Source: Pseudomonadota bacterium (lineage in GTDB: Bacteria > Pseudomonadota > Gammaproteobacteria > Xanthomonadales > Xanthomonadaceae). From it: a stretch of 64,000 bases of DNA. A program made the position numbers and the translations under genes. The stretch lies in assembly GCA_018242465.1 (NCBI GenBank), contig JAFEBY010000090.1, positions 1 to 64,000 on the forward strand, written 5' to 3'. Below are positions 27,914 through 41,049 of this stretch, in pieces. Every line of letters begins with the position of its first letter. Position 1 is the stretch's first letter. The notes under the pieces were generated by a model. It was not told the origin of the DNA and searched no databases. It was given only the letters and a program-made list of their open reading frames with translations.

Positions 27914-30211
27914 TCACACCACCGGTGCGGTTTCTTCCTTCGGCGGTGCCGGACTGGCGGCTTCGACATTCAGCACCAAGCCGTCGTCGTTGGCGTCGAG
28001 CCCGACATGGCCGCCTTCCACCAGCTTGCCGAACAACAGTTCGTCGGCGAGCGGGCGCTTGACCTTGTCCTGGATCAGGCGCGCCATCGGACGCGCGCCC
28101 ATCAACGGATCGAAGCCGTTCTGCGCCAGCCATTCGCGTGCCTTTTGCGTGGCGGACAGGGTGACGTGCTTGTCCTGAAGCTGCGCTTCCAGCTCGATCA
28201 GGAACTTGTCGACCACGCGCAGGATGTGATCGCTACCGAGCGCCTGGAACTGCACGATCGCGTCGAGGCGATTGCGGAATTCCGGACTGAAGCCCTTGCG
28301 GATCACTTCCAGCGCATCCGTGCTGTGGTCCTGCTTGGTGAACCCGATGCTGCGGCGTGCAGCCTGCGCAGCGCCGGCATTGGTGGTCATCACCAGGATC
28401 ACATTGTGGAAGTTGGCTTCGCGGCCGTTGGTGTCGGTCAGCACGCCGCGGTCCATCACCTGCAACAGGATGTTGAAGATGTCGGGGTGCGCCTTCTCGA
28501 CTTCGTCGAGCAGCAGGACGCAATGTGGCGTCTTGACGATTTTCTCGGTCAACAAGCCGCCCTGGTCAAAGCCGACATAGCCCGGAGGCGCGCCGATCAG
28601 GCGACTGATCGAATGCGGTTCCATGTATTCGCTCATGTCGAAGCGCACCAGTTCGATGCCGAGCTGCATCGCCAGCTGCTTGGTCACCTCGGTCTTGCCG
28701 ACGCCGGTGGGACCGGCGAACAGGAAGCTGCCGATCGGCTTGTCGGGATTGCCGAGGCCGGAACGCGCGAGCTTGATCGCCGACGCCAGCGTCCCGATCG
28801 CCGGATCCTGGCCGAAGATCACCATCTTCAGGTTGCGCTCGAGTTGCTGCAGGGTGTCCTTGTCGTTGGTGTTGACTTGCTTGGGCGGAATGCGGGCCAT
28901 CTTGGCGACGATGGTCTCGATCTCCTCGACATCGATCACCGACTTGCGCAGCGCCTCGGCGATGATGCGCTGGCGGGCGCCGGCTTCGTCGATCACGTCG
29001 ATCGCCTTGTCGGGCAGCAGGCGGTCGTTGATGTGCTTCACCGACAGATCGACCGCGGCCTGGATCGCATCATCGGCATAGCTCACGCCATGGTGCGCCT
29101 CGTACTTCGGCTTCAGGCCCTTGAGGATCTCCACCGCCTCGTGCACGGTCGGCTCGACGATGTCGATCTTCTGGAAACGGCGGGCGAGCGCACGATCCTT
29201 CTCGAACACGCCACGGTATTCCTGGAAGGTGGTCGAACCGATGCAGCGCAATTCGCCCGACGACAGCGCCGGCTTGATCAGGTTGCTGGCATCCATCGTG
29301 CCACCCGATGCCGAACCGGCGCCGATGATGGTGTGGATCTCGTCGATGAACAGCACCGCGTTCGGGATCTTCTTGAGCGCGGCCAGCACGGCCTTCAGGC
29401 GCTTTTCGAAATCGCCGCGATATTTGGTCCCGGCGACCAGACTGCCGAGGTCGAGCGAGAAGATCGTGGCGTCCTTCAGCACTTCCGGCACGTCGCCTTC
29501 GACGATGCGCTTGGCAAGACCTTCGGCGATCGCGGTCTTGCCGACACCGGCCTCGCCGACGTAGAGCGGATTGTTCTTGCGGCGGCGGCACAGCACCTGG
29601 ATGGTGCGCTCGATTTCGTCAGCACGGCCGACCAGCGGATCGATCTTGCCTTCTTTCGCCGAGGCGTTGAGGTTGGTCGCGAACTCGGCCAGCGGGTCGC
29701 CGCCACCGGCGCTGCCGCCCTCCTCACCCTCGCCTTCCTCGCCGGAACGCGCGCCGTCGGACGCCGCCTGCTCCTCGCCGTGCTTGGACAGGCCGTGGGA
29801 AATGAAATTGACCGCGTCGAGGCGGGTCACGTCCTGCTGGTTGAGCAGATAGACCGCGTGCGAATCCTTCTCGCCGAAGATCGCCACCAGCACGTTGGCA
29901 CCGGTGACTTCGGCCTTGCCGGAACTCTGGACATGGTAGACGGCGCGTTGCAGCACGCGCTGGAAGCCCAGCGTCGGCTGGGTATCGCGGCCGTCGTCTT
30001 CCGGCAGCACCGCGACCGAGGCTTCAATGGCGTGCTGCAGGTCGGCCTTCAGGCGCGGGATGTCGGCACGGCAGGCGGTCAGGACTTCGCGCGCGGCGGG
30101 ATTGTCGGCCAGCTCCAGCAACAGGTGTTCCACGGTCATGAATTCGTGGCGCTGCTCGCGGGCGTGCTTGTAGCACTGGCCGATGGTGGTCTCGAGGTCT
30201 TTGGAAAACAT
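27914..30211 (-). CDS. clpA: ATP-dependent Clp protease ATP-binding subunit ClpA
   Basis: The 765-residue Hsp100 unfoldase has an N domain (1–145), D1 with Walker A GEAGVGKT and D2 with GPTGVGKT, plus the IGL-type loop region that contacts ClpP. The acidic insert with [10 protein letters not shown] (about 150–165) is typical of ClpA linkers. It feeds substrates to ClpP and works with ClpS on N-degrons. It starts 45 bp after the clpS stop, the usual order. Confidence 0.97.
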   Translation of the reverse strand: MFSKDLETTIGQCYKHAREQRHEFMTVEHLLLELADNPAAREVLTACRADIPRLKADLQHAIEASVAVLPEDDGRDTQPTLGFQRVLQRAVYHVQSSGKAEVTGANVLVAIFGEKDSHAVYLLNQQDVTRLDAVNFISHGLSKHGEEQAASDGARSGEEGEGEEGGSAGGGDPLAEFATNLNASAKEGKIDPLVGRADEIERTIQVLCRRRKNNPLYVGEAGVGKTAIAEGLAKRIVEGDVPEVLKDATIFSLDLGSLVAGTKYRGDFEKRLKAVLAALKKIPNAVLFIDEIHTIIGAGSASGGTMDASNLIKPALSSGELRCIGSTTFQEYRGVFEKDRALARRFQKIDIVEPTVHEAVEILKGLKPKYEAHHGVSYADDAIQAAVDLSVKHINDRLLPDKAIDVIDEAGARQRIIAEALRKSVIDVEEIETIVAKMARIPPKQVNTNDKDTLQQLERNLKMVIFGQDPAIGTLASAIKLARSGLGNPDKPIGSFLFAGPTGVGKTEVTKQLAMQLGIELVRFDMSEYMEPHSISRLIGAPPGYVGFDQGGLLTEKIVKTPHCVLLLDEVEKAHPDIFNILLQVMDRGVLTDTNGREANFHNVILVMTTNAGAAQAARRSIGFTKQDHSTDALEVIRKGFSPEFRNRLDAIVQFQALGSDHILRVVDKFLIELEAQLQDKHVTLSATQKAREWLAQNGFDPLMGARPMARLIQDKVKRPLADELLFGKLVEGGHVGLDANDDGLVLNVEAASPAPPKEETAPVV

Positions 30212-30256
30212 GGCGCTTTCCCCAAATGATGGTCTGGGACCGGTATGGGGACGAAG

Positions 30257-30577
30257 CTACGCCTTTTCCACCCGGCACAACAAGGGATGTTGTTCCACTC
30301 TGGCGTATTCGTTCACCTGCCCGGCCTTGGACTCGGCGACATCGCGGGTATAGATCCCGCATACGGCCTGGCCGCGGGTGTGGACGTGGAGCATGATCTG
30401 GGTCGCCTTCTCCAGATCCATGGCGAAAAAGCGCGTCAGCACCTCCACCACGAAGTCCATCGGGGTGAAGTCGTCGTTCAGCATCAGCACCGCGTAGCGT
30501 GAAGGTGGCTGCGTTTCCGGCCGCGCAACCTCGGCCACGGTACCGCGCTCTTGGGCGGTGTCGCGTTCCTGGCTCAT
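30257..30577 (-). CDS. clpS: ATP-dependent Clp protease adaptor ClpS
   Basis: The 106-residue adaptor binds N-terminal Leu, Phe, Tyr or Trp and hands the protein to ClpA. The binding-pocket motif [18 protein letters not shown] and the helix with [17 protein letters not shown] are intact; a flexible N tail (about 25 residues) precedes them. The ATG at 30577 has no ribosome site but is 7 bases after TATAAT. It is divergent from nudJ with only 18 bp between start codons. Confidence 0.96.
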   Translation of the reverse strand: MSQERDTAQERGTVAEVARPETQPPSRYAVLMLNDDFTPMDFVVEVLTRFFAMDLEKATQIMLHVHTRGQAVCGIYTRDVAESKAGQVNEYARVEQHPLLCRVEKA

Positions 30578-30584
30578 GTGAGGG

Positions 30585-30590
30585 ATTATA
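30585..30590 (-). promoter_or_regulatory. −10 hexamer of clpS (TATAAT), leaderless candidate
   Basis: A perfect TATAAT on the minus strand ends 7 bases before the clpS ATG, so transcription would start at or next to the start codon. No good −35 is seen at 16–18 bp; that region lies inside nudJ. Confidence 0.5.
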
Positions 30591-30595
30591 TCGAC

Positions 30596-31072
30596 ATGAG
30601 CTATCGCGAAGGCCGCTTCTGGCAACCCGACGTCACCGTCGCCACCGTTGTGGTGCGCGATGGCCGCCTGTTGATGGTCGAGGAGCATGCAGGCGGCCGC
30701 GTGGTGATCAACCAGCCCGCCGGCCATCTCGAACCCGACGAAACCCTGCAGGCGGCCGCCCTGCGCGAGACGCTGGAGGAAACCGGCTGGCATGTCCGCC
30801 TGACCGCCTTCATCGGCGCCTACCAATGGACCGCGCCGCCGGCACCGGAAGGGTCTGGCCGCCACTACCTGCGCTTCGCCTTCGCCGCTGAGCCGGTGGC
30901 ACACGATGCCGCCCGCGCGCTCGACGACGGCATCATCGCCGCGCATTGGTGGACGCCGGCGGAACTGGAAGCGCGTGTCGCCGACCATCGCAGCCCGATG
31001 GTGTGGCGCGTCGCCCACGATTTCCTGTCCGGCCGCCGCTATCCGCTCGACATGGCCGCACAGTTGAAGTGA
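30596..31072 (+). CDS. nudJ: NUDIX hydrolase, NudJ-like phosphatase
   Basis: The 158-residue protein has a complete Nudix box, [20 protein letters not shown] followed by TGW, with all metal-binding glutamates. In E. coli the same gene order nudJ–mnmA–hflD occurs, where NudJ hydrolyses HMP-PP and nucleoside di/triphosphates. Its stop overlaps the mnmA GTG by 4 bp. The ATG at 30596 has AGGGA upstream but at a long distance. Confidence 0.9.
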   Translation: MSYREGRFWQPDVTVATVVVRDGRLLMVEEHAGGRVVINQPAGHLEPDETLQAAALRETLEETGWHVRLTAFIGAYQWTAPPAPEGSGRHYLRFAFAAEPVAHDAARALDDGIIAAHWWTPAELEARVADHRSPMVWRVAHDFLSGRRYPLDMAAQLK

Positions 31073-32178
31073 GTGCGGCAAGGATCATCGTCGGATTGTC
31101 CGGGGGCGTCGATTCCTCGGTGGCGGCATTGCGCCTGCGTGACGCCGGCAAATCGATCGCCGGACTGTTCATGCAGAACTGGGCCGATGACGGCAGCGGC
31201 GAATGCCGCGCCGAAGACGATCGTCGCGACGCGGTGGCGGTGGCGGGTCGGCTCGGCATCCCGATCCATTTCCGCGATTTCTCCCGCGAGTACTGGGACG
31301 GGGTGTTCCGTCATTTCCTCGACGAATACGCCGCCGGCCGCACGCCCAACCCGGACGTGCTGTGCAATCGCGAAGTGAAATTCAAGCACTTCCTTGATGC
31401 TGCCCGCGATCTGGGTGCCGAGCAGATCGCCACCGGCCACTACGCGCGCATCGACCCACGCGACGGCCGCTGGCGCCTGCTGCGCGCGATCGACGGCGAC
31501 AAGGACCAGAGCTATTTCCTGCACCAGCTCGGCCAGGCGCAACTGGCTGCAACGCGTTTCCCGCTCGGCGAGTTGCACAAGCCCGATGTGCGGAAAATGG
31601 CCGCCGACGCGAAACTTCCGACCGCGGCGAAAAAGGATTCCACCGGCATCTGCTTCATCGGCGAGCGCGACTTCCGCACGTTCCTCTCGCAATACCTGCC
31701 GATGCAGGCCGGTGAGATCCGTACCCCCGACGGCAGCGTGCTGGGCCAACACCAGGGCGTGTTTTTCCACACCCTCGGCCAGCGTGGAGGCCTGCAACTG
31801 GGCGGCGTGCGTGGGCGCGATGCCGCGCCGTGGTACGTGGTCGGCAAGGACGTGGCCCGCAACATCCTCTACGTCGAACAGGGCCACGATTCGCCGTGGC
31901 TGCAATCGCACCGCTTGCGTTCGGAAACCATGCACTGGATTTCCGGCGAAACGCGCACCACATCGTTCCAATGCCTGGCGCAGACACGCTATCGCCAGCC
32001 GGCGGAAGCCTGCACCGTGATTCCGCGCCCCGACGGCAGCGTCGACGTGCAGTTTGCACGGCCACAACGCGCGGTCACGCCCGGGCAATCGCTGGTCCTT
32101 TACGATGGTGACGAATGCCTCGGCGGCGCCGTCATCTACGCAACCGATGCTCCACTCGAACCGACATTCCCCGCATGA
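31069..32178 (+). CDS. mnmA: tRNA-specific 2-thiouridylase MnmA
   Basis: The 369-residue enzyme adds sulfur to U34 of tRNA-Lys, tRNA-Glu and tRNA-Gln. Visible are the PP-loop SGGVDSS (11–17) and the two catalytic cysteines, Cys99 in NPDVLCN and Cys195 in [12 protein letters not shown] start at 31069 is chosen; it overlaps the nudJ stop as GTGA and gives [13 protein letters not shown], the normal family N terminus. The stop overlaps the hflD start as ATGA. Confidence 0.97.
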   Translation: MSAARIIVGLSGGVDSSVAALRLRDAGKSIAGLFMQNWADDGSGECRAEDDRRDAVAVAGRLGIPIHFRDFSREYWDGVFRHFLDEYAAGRTPNPDVLCNREVKFKHFLDAARDLGAEQIATGHYARIDPRDGRWRLLRAIDGDKDQSYFLHQLGQAQLAATRFPLGELHKPDVRKMAADAKLPTAAKKDSTGICFIGERDFRTFLSQYLPMQAGEIRTPDGSVLGQHQGVFFHTLGQRGGLQLGGVRGRDAAPWYVVGKDVARNILYVEQGHDSPWLQSHRLRSETMHWISGETRTTSFQCLAQTRYRQPAEACTVIPRPDGSVDVQFARPQRAVTPGQSLVLYDGDECLGGAVIYATDAPLEPTFPA

Positions 32179-32795
32179 GCCAAGCCCCAGTCCAGGATCG
32201 CATTCTCGCCCTTGCCGGCCTCGCCCAAGCCCTGGTGCAGGTGCGCCGTCTTGCCGAAAACGGCCAAGCCGATGCGCGCGCAATGGATGGCGTGTTGGCC
32301 AGCGTGTTCCAGCTCGATCCCGAAAGCACGGATGACGTCTTCGGCACTGTTGCCTCGATCCGCCCCGGCCTGTTGCGCCTGCGCGAACAGTTGCGCAAGG
32401 AAACACGCGATCCGCAATTCCCGAAACTGGTGATGGGCGTGCTCGCGCTCGAACGCAGCTACAGCCGCGATGGCGATACGCAGGACGCCTTGCGTCATGA
32501 CATCTCGCAACTCGCAGCCCACAGTGCCGGACAGGAGCCGACGCAGCCGGCGGTCCTCAACGCCCTCGCCGACCTGTACGTGAAACACATCAGCCCGTTG
32601 TCGCCGAAGGTGATGGTGCAAGGCAATCCGCACTACCTCAACCAAGCAGGCGTGGTCGGCGAAATCCGTGCATTGCTGCTGGCAGCACTGCGTTCGGCGG
32701 TGCTGTGGCGCCAGCTCGGCGGGTCGTCACTGGATTTCTTGTTGCAGCGGAAGCGGATGGTGGAGAGTGTGGAGCAGTTGCTGCAGCGGAGTTGA
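32175..32795 (+). CDS. hflD: High-frequency lysogenization protein HflD homologue
   Basis: The 206-residue helical protein matches the HflD/YcfC family ([50 protein letters not shown]). It is membrane-associated in E. coli, and its cellular role is unclear. Position directly after mnmA with a 4 bp overlap is conserved. It ends before a strong bidirectional terminator. Confidence 0.93.
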   Translation: MSQAPVQDRILALAGLAQALVQVRRLAENGQADARAMDGVLASVFQLDPESTDDVFGTVASIRPGLLRLREQLRKETRDPQFPKLVMGVLALERSYSRDGDTQDALRHDISQLAAHSAGQEPTQPAVLNALADLYVKHISPLSPKVMVQGNPHYLNQAGVVGEIRALLLAALRSAVLWRQLGGSSLDFLLQRKRMVESVEQLLQRS

Positions 32796-32801
32796 TTCAA
32801 C

Positions 32802-32834
32802 AAAAAAACGCCCGGGAATCCCGGGCGTTTTTTT
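32802..32834. terminator. Rho-independent terminator, bidirectional (hflD / acnB)
   Basis: A perfect 15 bp inverted repeat (A7 CGCCCGGG / CCCGGGCG T7) with a 3-base loop lies between the convergent hflD and acnB stops. It gives a U-tract on both strands. Confidence 0.95.
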
Positions 32835-32851
32835 GACTCCTTGCGCGAGGA

Positions 32852-35437
32852 TCAAGCTGCGACGGTGTCCGCCACGTCCTTGTACTCCTCGATCTGGTCG
32901 AAGTTCATGTAGCGGTAGATCTCGGCGCCCTTGCTGTTGATCACGCCGATGTCCGCCATGTACTCCTCGCGGGTCGGGATGCGACCAAGTCGCGAACAGA
33001 TCGCCGCCAGTTCCGCCGAACCGAGATAGACGTTGGTGTTGCGACCGAGGCGGTTCGGGAAGTTGCGGGTGGAAGTCGAGAACACCGTCGCGCCTTCGCG
33101 CGCCTGCGCCTGGTTGCCCATGCACAGCGAGCAGCCCGGCATTTCCATGCGCGCGCCGGCAGTGCCGAAGGTGCCGTAGTGGCCTTCCTTGGTCAGCTCC
33201 GAGGCGTCCATTTTGGTCGGTGGCGCGACCCACAAACGCGTCGGGATGTCGCGCTTGCCTTCCAACAGCTTGGCGGCGGCACGGAAGTGGCCGATGTTGG
33301 TCATGCACGAGCCGATGAAGACTTCATCGATATGCGCACCGGCGACATCCGACAGCGTCTTCACGTCATCGGGATCGTTCGGGCAGGCGACGATCGGTTC
33401 GATGATCTCGTTGAGGTCGATGTCGATCACTGCGGCGTACTCGGCATCGGCATCGCCTTCCAGCAATTGCGGATTGGCCAGCCACGCTTCCATGGCCTTG
33501 ATGCGGCGCGACAGCGAGCGCGCGTCGGCATAGCCTTCGGCGATCATCCACTTCAGCAGCGTGATGTTGCTGTTGAGGTATTCGATGATCGGTGCCTTGT
33601 CGAGCTTGACCGTGCAACCGGCGGCCGAACGCTCGGCGGAGGCATCGGACAGTTCGAACGCCTGCTCCACCTTCAACTGCGGCAGGCCTTCGATCTCGAG
33701 GATGCGACCGGAGAACACGTTCTTCTTGCCCTGCTTCGCCACCGTCAACAAGCCCTGCTTGATCGCGGCCAGCGGAATCGCGTTGACGAGATCGCGCAGG
33801 GTCACGCCCGGCTGCATCTCACCCTTGAAGCGCACCAATACCGATTCCGGCATGTCGAGCGGCATCACGCCGGTGGCCGCCGCGAACGCGACCAGACCCG
33901 AACCCGCCGGGAAGGAAATGCCGACCGGGAAGCGCGTGTGCGAATCGCCGCCGGTGCCGACGGTGTCGGGCAACAGCATGCGGTTGAGCCACGAGTGGAT
34001 CACGCCATCGCCCGGGCGCAACGCGATGCCGCCACGGTTGCTGATGAAGGCCGGCAGGTCGTGGTGGGTCTTGACGTCGACCGGCTTGGGATAGGCAGCG
34101 GTGTGGCAGAACGACTGCATCACCAGGTCGGCGGAGAAGCCGAGGCAGGCAAGATCCTTCAGTTCGTCGCGCGTCATCGGGCCGGTGGTGTCCTGCGATC
34201 CCACGCTCGTCATCTTCGGTTCGCAATAGGTACCCGGACGAATGCCTTTGCCCTCCGGCAAACCGCAGGCGCGACCCACCATCTTCTGCGCCAGCGAATA
34301 GCCCTTGCCGGTGTCGGCCGGGTTGTGCGGCAGGCGAAACAGCGTCGAGGCCGGCAGGCCCAACGCTTCACGCGCCTTCGCGGTCAAACCGCGACCGACG
34401 ATCAGCGGAATGCGGCCACCGGCGCGCACTTCATCCAGCAGCACATCGGACTTCAACGCGAATTCGGCGATCACCTTGCCGTCCTTCAGCGCCTTGCCTT
34501 CGTAGGGACGCAGTTCAATCACGTCGCCCATGTTCATCTGCGACACGTCGAGTTCGATCGGCAGCGCGCCGGCGTCTTCCATCGTGTTGTAGAAGATCGG
34601 CGCGATCTTCGAACCCAGGCAGACGCCGCCGAAGCGCTTGTTCGGGATGAACGGAATGTCTTCGCCGGTGAACCACAGCACCGAGTTGGTCGCGGACTTG
34701 CGCGAGGAACCGGTGCCGACCACGTCACCGACATAAGCGACGAGATGGCCCTTGTCCTTCAGCGATTCGATGAAGGCGATCGGACCGCGCTTGCCGTCTT
34801 CTTCCGGGGTGATGCCATCGCGGGCGTTCTTGAGCATCGCCAGGGCGTGCAGCGGGATGTCCGGACGCGTGGTGGCGTCGGGCGCCGGCGACAAGTCATC
34901 GGTATTGGTTTCGCCGGTCACCTTGAACACGGTGATGGTCATCGACTCCGGCACTTCCGGCTTGCTGGTGAACCATTCGGCATCCGCCCAGCTCTGCAGC
35001 ACGGACTTGGCGTTTGCGTTGCCCTTCTCGGCCTTTTCCTGCACGTCGTGGAAGGCGTCGAACATCAGCAGCGTGTGCTTGAGCGCGTTGGCGGCGACGG
35101 TGCCGACTTCGGCGTCGTCGAGCAGTTCGATCAGCGGGTGGATGTTGTAGCCGCCGAGCATGGTGCCCAGCAGTTCGGTGGCACGCTGTCGCGAAATCAG
35201 CGCGTTCTTCTCGCTGCCGAAAGCGATCGCGGCGAGATATGAGGCCTTGACCTTGGCGGCGTCATCGACACCGGCCGGCACGCGATTGGTGATGAGATCA
35301 AGCAGGAATGCTTCTTCACCCACCGGAGGATTCTTCAACAGCTCGATGACATCGGCAGTCTGCTGCGCGGTCAGCGGAAGCGGCGGGATGCCGAGGGCGG
35401 CGCGTTCGGCGGCGTGCTGGCGATAGTCTTGCAACAT
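32852..35437 (-). CDS. acnB: Aconitate hydratase B
   Basis: The 861-residue AcnB has the family's reversed domain order, with an N-terminal HEAT-like domain and the swivel domain before the catalytic core. Iron–sulfur ligands are seen in GSCMTNIGH and PGCSLCMGN. It interconverts citrate and isocitrate in the TCA cycle. The ATG at 35437 has CGGAG upstream, and this length matches E. coli AcnB (865). It lies 35 bp after vapC on the same strand, so the toxin–antitoxin promoter may read into it. acnA lies beyond on the opposite strand. Confidence 0.97.
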   Translation of the reverse strand: MLQDYRQHAAERAALGIPPLPLTAQQTADVIELLKNPPVGEEAFLLDLITNRVPAGVDDAAKVKASYLAAIAFGSEKNALISRQRATELLGTMLGGYNIHPLIELLDDAEVGTVAANALKHTLLMFDAFHDVQEKAEKGNANAKSVLQSWADAEWFTSKPEVPESMTITVFKVTGETNTDDLSPAPDATTRPDIPLHALAMLKNARDGITPEEDGKRGPIAFIESLKDKGHLVAYVGDVVGTGSSRKSATNSVLWFTGEDIPFIPNKRFGGVCLGSKIAPIFYNTMEDAGALPIELDVSQMNMGDVIELRPYEGKALKDGKVIAEFALKSDVLLDEVRAGGRIPLIVGRGLTAKAREALGLPASTLFRLPHNPADTGKGYSLAQKMVGRACGLPEGKGIRPGTYCEPKMTSVGSQDTTGPMTRDELKDLACLGFSADLVMQSFCHTAAYPKPVDVKTHHDLPAFISNRGGIALRPGDGVIHSWLNRMLLPDTVGTGGDSHTRFPVGISFPAGSGLVAFAAATGVMPLDMPESVLVRFKGEMQPGVTLRDLVNAIPLAAIKQGLLTVAKQGKKNVFSGRILEIEGLPQLKVEQAFELSDASAERSAAGCTVKLDKAPIIEYLNSNITLLKWMIAEGYADARSLSRRIKAMEAWLANPQLLEGDADAEYAAVIDIDLNEIIEPIVACPNDPDDVKTLSDVAGAHIDEVFIGSCMTNIGHFRAAAKLLEGKRDIPTRLWVAPPTKMDASELTKEGHYGTFGTAGARMEMPGCSLCMGNQAQAREGATVFSTSTRNFPNRLGRNTNVYLGSAELAAICSRLGRIPTREEYMADIGVINSKGAEIYRYMNFDQIEEYKDVADTVAA

Positions 35438-35472
35438 GGTGGGCTCCGGTGGTTCAGTGAAAGTGGAAAGAT

Positions 35473-35874
35473 TCATTCATTTGCCGGGACGATCAACTTC
35501 AGTCCCTTGAAATAGTCGCGATGGAAGGCGGTGTCGAAGGTCACCAGGCCATCGCATTGCATCAGCGCGTGCGCGCCGACCAGGAAATCGGCGATCGGGC
35601 GTTCTTCGCCATCGCGGCTGCGATGACGTCGCTGCATCTCGCCGGCACGCACTGCCGACTTGGATTCGACCGCGCTGAAATGCACGCCCATTTCCTCGAG
35701 TGCGGCCAGCGCGTCGGCGCCATTGCGCAAGGCCGAGCACAATTCCGCCAGCGAGGCATCGCACAGCACCACGCGTCCGTTGCCCAGGCACTGGCGCAGG
35801 CAGGCCTCGACCGCATCGGCACGCGGGCCATCGGTCAGCAGTTCGACCAGGACAGGCGTATCGACGGCGATCAT
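35473..35874 (-). CDS. vapC: VapC-like PIN-domain ribonuclease toxin
   Basis: The 133-residue PIN protein has the acidic metal site: Asp5 ([10 protein letters not shown]), Glu44 (SLAELCSAL), Asp96 ([10 protein letters not shown]) and Asp114 ([11 protein letters not shown]). VapC toxins cleave tRNA or rRNA and are neutralised by a partner antitoxin. The start overlaps the vapB stop as ATGA, the usual coupling. It ends 35 bp upstream of acnB. Confidence 0.93.
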   Translation of the reverse strand: MIAVDTPVLVELLTDGPRADAVEACLRQCLGNGRVVLCDASLAELCSALRNGADALAALEEMGVHFSAVESKSAVRAGEMQRRHRSRDGEERPIADFLVGAHALMQCDGLVTFDTAFHRDYFKGLKLIVPANE

Positions 35875-36074
35875 TTCTTCATGCCCGACTCGCCGCTCTC
35901 ATCGAGGGCGAACTTGCCGCGAACACGGGAAATGGCGTCATCGACATTCTTGCGCAGGACAATCCGGCTGCCGTCCAACTCGACCTTGAGGACGCTGCCC
36001 TTGGTCAGGCCCAAGGCATCCCGCACGGCCTTGGGCAGGGTGATCTGGCCCCGTTCGGCGACGATCGCTTCCAT
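35871..36074 (-). CDS. vapB: VapB-like AbrB/SpoVT-family antitoxin
   Basis: The 67-residue protein has an N-terminal swapped-hairpin DNA-binding domain (AERGQITLPKAVRDALGL, KVELDGSRIVLRK) and a C-terminal tail that would wrap the toxin. Such antitoxins repress their own operon. GAGGG lies before the ATG, and a palindrome covering the −10 box sits 30–40 bases upstream. Confidence 0.93.
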   Translation of the reverse strand: MEAIVAERGQITLPKAVRDALGLTKGSVLKVELDGSRIVLRKNVDDAISRVRGKFALDESGESGMKK

Positions 36075-36097
36075 CCCGATATGCCCTCGCTTGGTAT

Positions 36098-36132
36098 GTA
36101 CGAATTATACGTACTTTGCGCGACATACTCAA
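36098..36132 (-). promoter_or_regulatory. vapBC promoter with overlapping palindromic operator
   Basis: On the minus strand TTGAGT (36132–36127), a 17 bp spacer and a perfect TATAAT (36109–36104) form a good sigma-70 promoter. The −10 sits inside the inverted repeat GTACG–N7–CGTAC (36098–36114), a natural operator for VapB or VapBC autorepression. The match is direct; repression is inferred from the family. Confidence 0.75.
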
Positions 36133-36260
36133 TCCGAGCCCGGCCCACCGAGGCTCAAGCGCTTGTCACAGATGCTGGCGGATAATGAATCCAGACCCTG
36201 TCCACGATCCCGGGATCGCGAGCAGGCGCCCAGCCTCCTTCCCCCTTCGGAGCATTCCCA

Positions 36261-39023
<2,763 letters not shown>

Positions 39024-39044
39024 TGGTGGAGGTACAGGGAATCT

Positions 39045-39166
39045 GGTCAGCCGATGGATGGCGGATTCCCTGAAGCGACCGTTCCGCGCCATGGATGGCG
39101 CGGACGAGCCTACATGGATGTATTCACGGCGTGTCGCGGAAGGGAGCCGCCGTCTGTCGGCTGGCC
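39045..39166 (+). repeat. Interspersed palindromic element, copy A
   Basis: The shared core (GCGCCATGGATGGCGC, ACGAGCCTACATGGATGTAT, GGCGTGTCGCGGAAGG) is flanked by arms beginning GGTCAGCCGA and ending TCGGCTGGCC. The arms are self-complementary over about 35 bp with scattered mismatches. It fills most of the acnA–fadD gap and could fold into a long hairpin in RNA or DNA. Confidence 0.8.
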
Positions 39167-39302
39167 GCAACGGAGCAGTTCTTCACAAGTCGATGCTTAG
39201 CTGCTGCAGTGCAGCACCCGTCACGCTTGCCGCACGTGCAGCCCGCGTGCTCCAATCGACGGACGATCCATACTCCACCGCAGTGTGCAAGGAACAACAG
39301 GA

Positions 39303-40994
39303 ATGAGCGAAGTCGAACGCCCGTGGCTGGCCAATTATCCGAAGGGCGTTCCCGCCACCATCGATCCCGACTCCTACAGTTCCATCAATGAAGTATTGGA
39401 ACGCGCGATCAGCAAGCACCGTGATCGCGATTCGTTCCATTGCATGGGCAAGACGATCACCTATGGCGAGTTCGATCGCCTCAGCGCGGACTTCGCTTCA
39501 TTCCTGCTCAATACGCTGAAACTGTCCAAGGGCGACCGCGTCGCGGTGATGATGCCCAACTGCCTGCAGCAGCCGATCGCCACCTTCGGCATCCTGCGCG
39601 CCGGCTTGACGGTGGTGAACGTCAACCCGCTCTACACCGCGCGCGAACTCGAGCACCAGCTCAAGGATTCCGGCGCCGTCGCGATTGTCGTGGTCGACAA
39701 CTTCGGCAAGACACTGCAGGAAGCCCTGCCCGAGACCGACGTCAAGCACGTCGTCACCACCGGCCTCGGCGACCTGCTCGGCGGTCTCAAGGGCATGCTG
39801 GTCAACTTCGTCGTCAAGAACGTCAAGAAGATGGTGCCCGCGTATTCGATCCCCGGCGCCATCCGCTATCGCGATGCACTGACCGTGGGTGCGAATGCAC
39901 CGTTGCCGAAGGTCGAGGTCAAGAACACCGACATCGCCTTCCTGCAGTACACCGGCGGCACCACCGGCGTCGCCAAGGGCGCGATGCTCACCCATCGCAA
40001 CCTGGTGTCGAACATGCTGCAGGCCAGCGCATGGATCTCGCCCAACGTCAGCGAGGATCGCCAGGAAACCATCATCACCGCGCTGCCGCTCTATCACATC
40101 TTCGCGTTGACGGCGAACGGCCTGGTGTTCATGGAACTGGGCGCGCGCAACATCCTGATCACCAATCCGCGCGACATGCCGGGTTTCGTGAAGGAACTGA
40201 AGAAGCACAAGTTCACGTCGTTCACCGGCGTCAACACGCTGTTCAACGGCCTGCTCAATACGCCCGGATTCGACCAGGTCGATTTCTCGAGCTTGCACCT
40301 GTCGCTCGGCGGCGGCATGGCGGTGCAACGCAGCGTCGCCGAACGCTGGAAGGCCGTCACCGGCTGCACGCTAGCGGAAGCCTACGGCCTGACCGAAACC
40401 TCGCCTGCGGCCTGCATCAACCCACTCGACCTGCCCGCCTACAACGGCTCGATCGGCCTGCCGATTCCGTCCACCGATGTCTGCATCAAGGATGACGATG
40501 GCAACATCCAGCCGATGGATGGAACAGCAGTCGGCGAGCTGTGCATCAAGGGGCCGCAGGTGATGGCCGGCTACTGGCAGCGTGCAGATGAAACGGCCAA
40601 GGTGATGGACGCCGATGGCTGGCTGCACACGGGTGACATGGCGCGAATCGAACCCAGCGGCTTTGTCTACATCGTCGACCGCAAGAAGGACATGATCCTG
40701 GTCTCCGGCTTCAACGTGTATCCGAACGAAGTCGAAGACGTGATCGCCTCGATGCCGGGCGTGGCGGAAGTGGCCGCGGTCGGCGTGCCCAGCGAGCATT
40801 CCGGCGAAGCGGTGAAGGTGGTGATCGTGAAGAAGGATCCGTCGCTCACCGCCGAGCAGGTGATCGCCTATGCGAAGGAAAACCTCACCGGCTACAAACG
40901 CCCGCACATCATCGAGTTCCGCACGGAACTTCCGAAGACCAACGTCGGCAAGATCCTGCGACGCGAATTGCGGGATAGCACGCCGAAGGCGTAA
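39303..40994 (+). CDS. fadD: Long-chain fatty acid–CoA ligase (FadD; RpfB position)
   Basis: The 563-residue AMP-forming acyl-CoA synthetase has YTGGTTGVAKGAMLTHRN (P-loop), the fatty-acid tunnel region, EAYGLTETSPA, and the C-terminal hinge HTGDMARIEPSGF and catalytic Lys in PKTNVGKILRREL. It activates fatty acids for beta-oxidation. Its place after acnA matches Xanthomonas rpfB, a FadD-type ligase linked to turnover of the DSF signal. ATG 39303 follows CAGGA. Convergent with lysS. Confidence 0.95.
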   Translation: MSEVERPWLANYPKGVPATIDPDSYSSINEVLERAISKHRDRDSFHCMGKTITYGEFDRLSADFASFLLNTLKLSKGDRVAVMMPNCLQQPIATFGILRAGLTVVNVNPLYTARELEHQLKDSGAVAIVVVDNFGKTLQEALPETDVKHVVTTGLGDLLGGLKGMLVNFVVKNVKKMVPAYSIPGAIRYRDALTVGANAPLPKVEVKNTDIAFLQYTGGTTGVAKGAMLTHRNLVSNMLQASAWISPNVSEDRQETIITALPLYHIFALTANGLVFMELGARNILITNPRDMPGFVKELKKHKFTSFTGVNTLFNGLLNTPGFDQVDFSSLHLSLGGGMAVQRSVAERWKAVTGCTLAEAYGLTETSPAACINPLDLPAYNGSIGLPIPSTDVCIKDDDGNIQPMDGTAVGELCIKGPQVMAGYWQRADETAKVMDADGWLHTGDMARIEPSGFVYIVDRKKDMILVSGFNVYPNEVEDVIASMPGVAEVAAVGVPSEHSGEAVKVVIVKKDPSLTAEQVIAYAKENLTGYKRPHIIEFRTELPKTNVGKILRRELRDSTPKA

Positions 40995-41049
40995 GCGCTC
41001 CCACGGTTCGCGGCTGGTTCCGCGTTCGAGCAATCCGCAGCGCTTACGC
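40989..41049. repeat. 11 bp inverted repeat spanning the convergent fadD and lysS stops
   Basis: GCGTAAGCGCT (40989–40999) is perfectly repeated in inverse at 41039–41049. Each arm contains the TAA stop of one gene. With a 39 bp loop and no T-run it is not a classic terminator but could form a hairpin at both mRNA ends. Confidence 0.6.

Noticed and set aside
27830..30229. A 799-codon open frame on the plus strand
   Set aside because: It is the antisense of clpA, with the same low-information composition and no ribosome site or family match.
33179..35242. A 687-codon open frame opposite acnB
   Set aside because: No domain, no start context, and complete overlap with a certain gene.
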